Shown one piece after another: positions 8,697-11,606 of a DNA stretch of 11,606 nucleotides. Numbering within the stretch: position 1 is the first letter of the stretch; every line of letters starts with the position of its first letter. Origin of the DNA: Lautropia sp. SCN 70-15. Lineage in GTDB: Bacteria; Pseudomonadota; Gammaproteobacteria; Burkholderiales; Burkholderiaceae_E. The notes beneath the pieces are model-generated. The model saw only the letters and a list, made by a program, of their open reading frames with translations, had not been told where the DNA came from and did no database searches. Location: assembly GCA_001724315.1 (NCBI GenBank), contig MEEC01000064.1:1-11606 (forward strand), read 5' to 3'. The translations under genes were made by a program, and so were the position numbers.

Positions 8697-9146
8697 TCAG
8701 CGCGCGGCGAGCCTCTCGCGCACCCGCCCCGAGACGGCCGACAGGTCGGTGCGACCGGCCAGCTTCTGCTTGAGCACGCCCATCACCTTGCCCATGTCCT
8801 GCGGGCCGGTGGCGCCCACCGCGGCGATCGCCGCGTCGATCTCGGCCGCCACCTCGGCCTCGCTGGCCTGCTTCGGCAGGTAGGCGGACAGCACCTCGAT
8901 CTCCGCGCGCTCGCGGTCGGCCAGGTCCTGGCGACCGGCCTGCTCGTACTGCTCGATGGAATCCCGGCGCTGCTTGCACAGCTTGTCGACGACCGCGGTG
9001 ACCTGGGCGTCGTCGAGCTCGATGCGCTCGTCGACTTCCTTCTGCTTGATCGCGGCCAGCAGCATGCGGATGGCCGACAGGCGGTCGGCCTCGCGCGCGC
9101 GCATCGCGGCCTTCATGTCTTCGCCGATACGGTTCTTCAGGCTCAT
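8697..9146 (-). CDS. yqeY: GatB/YqeY domain-containing protein
   Basis: A 149-residue soluble, mostly helical protein, the standard length for stand-alone YqeY. It begins MSLKNRIGEDMKAAMRAREA, followed by the family's DRLSAIRMLLAAIKQKEVD (21-39) and EIEVLSAYLPKQASEAEV (82-99). The C-terminal half carries the small helical domain with MGKVMGVLKQKLAGRTD (118-134). The domain is homologous to the tRNA-binding tail of GatB in the Glu/Asp-tRNA amidotransferase, but the role of the free protein is not established. It sits between rpsU and dnaG, the usual betaproteobacterial arrangement. The ATG at 9146 has GGAA 6 nt upstream. Only about 20 nt separate it from the rpsU terminator, leaving no room for its own promoter, so it depends on read-through. 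Confidence 0.95.
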   Translation of the reverse strand: MSLKNRIGEDMKAAMRAREADRLSAIRMLLAAIKQKEVDERIELDDAQVTAVVDKLCKQRRDSIEQYEQAGRQDLADRERAEIEVLSAYLPKQASEAEVAAEIDAAIAAVGATGPQDMGKVMGVLKQKLAGRTDLSAVSGRVRERLAAR

Positions 9147-9164
9147 GTTCGATTCCGAAAAGAC

Positions 9165-9199
9165 AAAAACCCGCCTCGGACTGCAATCCGGGGCGGGTT
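9165..9199 (-). terminator. Intrinsic terminator after rpsU
   Basis: On the minus strand AACCCGCC-C-CGGA (9199-9187) pairs with TCCG-A-GGCGGGTT (9180-9168) around a 6-nt loop: 12 Watson-Crick pairs and one C/A mismatch. It is followed by GGGTTTTTGTCTTTT. This is a textbook rho-independent terminator pointing from rpsU toward yqeY. As it lies inside the operon, it probably acts as a partial terminator, as T1 does between rpsU and dnaG in E. coli. Confidence 0.9.
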
Positions 9200-9285
9200 C
9201 AGGGACCTGCCGGGGCCGGCGGCCGCGCTGCAGACGCGCAGGTCGTGCAGCAGGCCCGGCTAGCCGGCGGTGCGAGGCAAGAAGC

Positions 9286-9498
9286 TCAGTAGAGCTTCTT
9301 CGGCAGCATCTGGCTGCGGATGCGCTTGTAGTGACGCTTTACAGCGGCAGCTTTCTTGCGCTTGCGCTCGGCGGTCGGCTTCTCGTAGAACTCGCGCGCG
9401 CGAAGCTCGGTAATGATCCCGGCTTTCTCGATCGTGCGCTTGAATCGACGAAGCGCGACGTCGAACGGCTCGTTCTCCTTGACGCGGACTGTCGGCAT
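9286..9498 (-). CDS. rpsU: 30S ribosomal protein S21
   Basis: Small basic protein of the 30S platform near the 3' end of 16S rRNA, needed for efficient initiation. At 70 residues it is full length. It begins MPTVRVKENEPFDVALRRFK, continues RTIEKAGIITELRAREFYEK and ends in the basic tail PTAERKRKKAAAVKRHYKRI...MLPKKLY; all of this is typical S21. The ATG at 9498 is preceded by an exceptionally strong Shine-Dalgarno (9506-9516). It is the first gene of the macromolecular-synthesis block, read from its own promoter (9530-9558) and followed by a terminator, which should give much more S21 than primase. Confidence 0.98.
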   Translation of the reverse strand: MPTVRVKENEPFDVALRRFKRTIEKAGIITELRAREFYEKPTAERKRKKAAAVKRHYKRIRSQMLPKKLY

Positions 9499-9505
9499 TT
9501 AACTC

Positions 9506-9516
9506 TCACCCCCTTT
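9506..9516 (-). promoter_or_regulatory. Unusually strong Shine-Dalgarno of rpsU
   Basis: On the minus strand AAAGGGGGTGA differs at one position from the full complement of the 16S 3' end (AAGGAGGTGA), and that position can still wobble-pair. It ends 7 nt before the ATG. It is the longest Shine-Dalgarno in the window. Confidence 0.85.
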
Positions 9517-9529
9517 CATAGAGCCCGAC

Positions 9530-9558
9530 ACGATAGCACAGGCCCTGCTGTCGTGCAA
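9530..9558 (-). promoter_or_regulatory. rpsU operon promoter
   Basis: On the minus strand TTGCAC (9558-9553), a 17-bp spacer and TATCGT (9535-9530), with TGC directly before the -10 (extended -10). Predicted transcription starts near 9523, giving a leader of about 25 nt that just contains the Shine-Dalgarno. Confidence 0.6.
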
Positions 9559-9617
9559 ACCGGCGTGCGGCTGCGTTGCCACGGTGCCGCCGTTCGGCCG
9601 CCGGGGCCCTGCGCCTC

Positions 9618-9646
9618 TTGATGCGCGCCCGGCCTGTGCCTATAAA
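9618..9646 (+). promoter_or_regulatory. Promoter of the Lon-like ATPase gene
   Basis: TTGATG (9618-9623), a 17-bp spacer and TATAAA (9641-9646). Transcription should start near 9653, which rules out the upstream in-frame ATGs at 9576 and 9621 and supports the ATG at 9678. It is divergent from the rpsU promoter, with about 60 bp between the two -35 boxes. Confidence 0.65.
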
Positions 9647-9664
9647 TGAGGCAGTGTCGTTCGA

Positions 9665-9670
9665 TTGGAG
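9665..9670 (+). promoter_or_regulatory. Ribosome binding site of the Lon-like ATPase gene
   Basis: TTGGAG, containing GGAG, ends 7 nt before the ATG at 9678 and decides the start. Confidence 0.65.
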
Positions 9671-9677
9671 TCGCGCC

Positions 9678-10685
9678 ATGACGTCGTCGATCGTTCCCGC
9701 CCCCGCGGATCCGCGCGCAAGCGGCGGCTCGCCGATCTCGATCGCCGGGTTCCGGAGGATCTACTCGACCTCGCAGGTCGAGTCCGCGCTCGGCGAACTG
9801 GGGCCGGGCGGCAACGAGGCGCTGAAGGGCGTGTACGAGAAGATGCTGCGCGCCGGCGGTGAGCGCTTCAGCGTGAAGCCGGGCGCGATGCCCGACTTCG
9901 ACGGGTTGGCCGCCGAGCTGCCCAACTTCGCCGAAGTCCTCGACGACCTGTGCAAACAGCTCGCGCTGTGCCTGGAGACCGACGATCCGGTGGAGCTGGC
10001 CCCCCTGCTGCTGCTGGGCGAGCCGGGCATCGGCAAGACCCACTTCGCGCGGCGCATCTCGCGACTGCTGGGCACCGGCTACGGATTCGTATCGATGAGC
10101 TCGCTGACCGCGGGCTGGATCCTGTCGGGCGCGTCGGCGCAGTGGCGCAACGCCCGGGCGGGCAAGGTCTTCGACACGCTGGTCAACGGCGACTACGCGA
10201 ACCCGGTCATCGTGATCGACGAGATCGACAAGACCGCCACCGACGGGCAATACGATCCCCTCGGCGCCCTGTACAGCCTCCTGGAGCCGGGCACCGCCGC
10301 CGAGTTCGTCGACGAGTTCGCCGAGGTCCCGCTCGACTGCTCGGAGATCGTCTGGGTGGCCACGGCCAACGACGCCAGCCGGATTCCCGAGCCGATCCTG
10401 AACCGGATGAACGTCTACGAGATCGAGCCGCCCGACCGCGAGGGCGCGCGCCGGATCGCCCAGACCCTTTACCGCGAGATCCGCGATTCGCACAGCTGGG
10501 GCGCGCAGTTCCCGGAGTTGCTCGACGAGGCGGTGGCCGACAAGCTCGCCGCGGTGGCGCCGCGCGAGATGCGCCGGCAACTGGTCGGCGCCTTCGGCAA
10601 CGCCAAGCTGGCGCGCCGCGACCGGCTGCTTCCCGAGGACCTGAACGCGGAGCGCTCGATGCGGCGGCAACGGATCGGCTTCTGA
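9678..10685 (+). CDS. Stand-alone Lon-like AAA+ ATPase
   Basis: A 335-residue cytoplasmic AAA+ ATPase whose core resembles the ATPase module of Lon protease. Residues 1-105 are a non-Lon N-terminal part. Walker A is GEPGIGKT (114-121), Walker B VIVIDEIDK (177-185), sensor 1 ATAND with Asn231, the likely arginine finger Arg243 (PEPILNRMNVYEI), and sensor 2 PREMRRQ (295-301). The stretch DPLGALYSLLEPG...VDEFAEVPLDCSEIVWVATAN follows the Lon pattern (SALLEVLDPEQ...YLEVPFDLS.V.FIATAN) closely. Neither the Lon N-terminal domain nor the Ser-Lys protease domain is present; the chain ends just after the small AAA subdomain (MRRQRIGF). It could unfold, remodel or chaperone proteins; no partner is encoded next to it. 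The start is set by promoter and GGAG. It reads away from rpsU and is followed by a hairpin, so it is probably monocistronic. Confidence 0.88.
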   Translation: MTSSIVPAPADPRASGGSPISIAGFRRIYSTSQVESALGELGPGGNEALKGVYEKMLRAGGERFSVKPGAMPDFDGLAAELPNFAEVLDDLCKQLALCLETDDPVELAPLLLLGEPGIGKTHFARRISRLLGTGYGFVSMSSLTAGWILSGASAQWRNARAGKVFDTLVNGDYANPVIVIDEIDKTATDGQYDPLGALYSLLEPGTAAEFVDEFAEVPLDCSEIVWVATANDASRIPEPILNRMNVYEIEPPDREGARRIAQTLYREIRDSHSWGAQFPELLDEAVADKLAAVAPREMRRQLVGAFGNAKLARRDRLLPEDLNAERSMRRQRIGF

Positions 10686-10711
10686 CGGATCGCCTCCCGG
10701 GGGATCGCATT

Positions 10712-10734
10712 CCGGGCGGGTGCCGCCCGCCCGG
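10712..10734 (+). terminator. GC-rich hairpin after the Lon-like ATPase gene
   Basis: CCGGGCGGG (10712-10720) pairs perfectly with CCCGCCCGG (10726-10734) around a 5-nt loop, 26 bp after the stop codon. No T-tract follows, so termination may be incomplete or need a factor; it may otherwise protect the 3' end of the mRNA. Confidence 0.5.
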
Positions 10735-10767
10735 CCGGCTAGGCTACCGCTGCGCGGTCGGCGGCGT

Positions 10768-10773
10768 CATAAT
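10768..10773 (+). promoter_or_regulatory. -10 box giving a possible leaderless GGDEF mRNA
   Basis: CATAAT (5 of 6 to TATAAT) lies 6 nt before the ATG at 10780, so transcription would begin at or next to the start codon. There is no Shine-Dalgarno upstream, which fits a leaderless transcript. No good -35 is visible 16-18 bp upstream (TACCGC at 17 bp), which lowers confidence. Confidence 0.4.
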
Positions 10774-10779
10774 TTGCCG

Positions 10780-11606
10780 ATGGATTTCGCCGTACCGCTC
10801 GACCTGAGGTCGATCTTCTTCGTTTCAGGCATCAGCAGCCTGCTGGGCGCTGCGCTCCTGTTCGGCATGCGGCCGCGCGACGGCGCGCTGCGCGAGGCCT
10901 TCGGGCTGTTCGCGCTGGCCGTCTCGATGATGGCGGCCGGATTCGTGGGACTCGGCGCCGCCGGCATGCCCGAGACGGTCGCCGGGCGCGTGCTTTCCAA
11001 CGTGCTGGTGAGCGGCTCCTCGGTCCTCATCTGGGGCGCCTGCAGCCGGCTGGCCGACCGCCCGGCGAAGCCGATGCTGATGCTGGTCTCGCTGCTCGTC
11101 CTGGCGGCGGCGCTGTTGCCGCTCAGCACCCAGGCCGGCATGCAGCCCCTGCGGCACCTGCTGGGCAGCGTCTGGGCGCTGGGTTTCCTGGGGCTCGCGC
11201 TGCGCCAACTGCTTGCCGCCCCGCCCCGCGGGGACGCCCGCGCGATGCGACTGGCCACCGGCACGCTGGTGGTGTTCTGCCTGTTGCTGGTGATCCGGAT
11301 CGCGGCGCTCTCGGTGGCGGGGCCGACCCCGCCAGCCGAACTCGAGCATCCCGGGATCGCCGTGGGCTGGTTCAACCTGGTCTTCGCGATGGTTCCGTTC
11401 GCGATCGCGATCGCCGCGCTGGCCATCTCGAACGCCCGCCTGACGGCGGAGCTGGCGCGGCTGGCCGGCACCGACGACCTCACCGGCCTGGTCTCGCGCC
11501 GGCTGCTGTTCGAGCGCGGCGAGGCGATGCTGGCCCGCCTGCCCGCCGACGGCTGCCTGGCGGTGCTGATGATCGACCTGGACGACTTCAAGCGCGTCAA
11601 CGACGC
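10780..11606 (+). CDS. Membrane-anchored GGDEF protein, probable diguanylate cyclase (3' end outside window)
   Basis: The frame is open from ATG 10780 to the window end (275 codons plus 2 bases). Residues 11-218 form about seven hydrophobic helices (for example SIFFVSGISSLLGAALLFGM and WFNLVFAMVPFAIAIAALAI), an unclassified membrane sensor module. A short linker (NARLTAELARLAG) then leads to the start of a GGDEF domain: TDDLTGLVSRRLLFERG (231-247) and LMIDLDDFKRVND (263-275), with Asp266 at the family's first metal-ligand position. Diguanylate cyclases make the second messenger c-di-GMP from two GTP. The GG(D/E)EF signature itself lies beyond the window, so activity and a possible EAL domain cannot be judged. 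The start is supported by the hydrophobic N-terminus and a -10 box 6 nt upstream. It is separated from the ATPase gene by a hairpin, so probably independently expressed. Confidence 0.88.
   Translation, partial: MDFAVPLDLRSIFFVSGISSLLGAALLFGMRPRDGALREAFGLFALAVSMMAAGFVGLGAAGMPETVAGRVLSNVLVSGSSVLIWGACSRLADRPAKPMLMLVSLLVLAAALLPLSTQAGMQPLRHLLGSVWALGFLGLALRQLLAAPPRGDARAMRLATGTLVVFCLLLVIRIAALSVAGPTPPAELEHPGIAVGWFNLVFAMVPFAIAIAALAISNARLTAELARLAGTDDLTGLVSRRLLFERGEAMLARLPADGCLAVLMIDLDDFKRVND

Noticed and set aside
6803..8773. A plus-strand open frame of 656 codons opposite dnaG
   Set aside because: Antisense shadow of dnaG, whose zinc and TOPRIM motifs are intact; the translated peptide is Arg/Ala/Gly-rich without domains.
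9576..9677. Upstream in-frame ATGs (9576, 9621) as start of the Lon-like ATPase
   Set aside because: They lie upstream of the predicted transcription start near 9653, have no ribosome binding site, and would run through the divergent promoter region.
9516..10670. A minus-strand open frame opposite the Lon-like ATPase
   Set aside because: Antisense shadow; the other strand has Walker A, Walker B and sensors plus promoter and Shine-Dalgarno.
10767..11600. A minus-strand open frame opposite the GGDEF protein
   Set aside because: Low-complexity Ser/Arg/Ala peptide; the plus strand encodes membrane helices and a GGDEF start in an open frame running to the window edge.

Overview
The window is a GC-rich bacterial chromosome segment (by eye clearly above 65% GC, with G/C at most third codon positions). 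Gene order rpsU - yqeY - dnaG - rpoD, an RpoD with a long Lys/Ala/Pro-rich N-terminal extension, and the DUF2788 and DUF2189 families together point to a betaproteobacterium, probably of the Burkholderiales. The genus cannot be read from the sequence. Nothing looks like a prophage, insertion sequence, CRISPR array or tRNA.

Layout. (1) 1-1748, plus strand: the C-terminal three quarters of an MFS transporter, translationally coupled (ATGA overlap) to a crotonase-fold protein that lacks both classical catalytic glutamates. (2) 1756-9498, minus strand: one long co-directional block. Read 5'->3' it is rpsU, a terminator, yqeY, dnaG, an internal promoter and structured leader, rpoD, then three tightly packed membrane-protein genes (DUF2189, DUF2788, EamA transporter). 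This is the macromolecular-synthesis operon (translation, primer synthesis, transcription initiation) with an unusual membrane-protein tail. It ends 7 bp from the convergent crotonase gene. (3) 9499-9677: a compact divergent promoter region with a good sigma-70-type promoter in each direction. (4) 9678-11606, plus strand: an orphan Lon-like AAA+ ATPase without the Lon protease domain, a strong GC hairpin, then a membrane-anchored GGDEF protein cut by the window edge and possibly translated from a leaderless mRNA.

How it works together. rpsU has its own promoter and a near-perfect Shine-Dalgarno, followed by an intrinsic terminator that should limit read-through into yqeY-dnaG. rpoD appears to have an extra extended -10 promoter whose TG is part of the dnaG stop codon, then a leader of about 265 nt with two adjacent hairpins. 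This matches the classical logic of the operon: much S21, little primase, independently adjustable sigma factor.

Most of the window is conserved housekeeping DNA. No clearly new multi-gene system is visible. The best leads are the rpoD leader, the Trp/Gly/Arg repeats in the DnaG linker, the protease-less Lon-like ATPase and the Glu-less crotonase.
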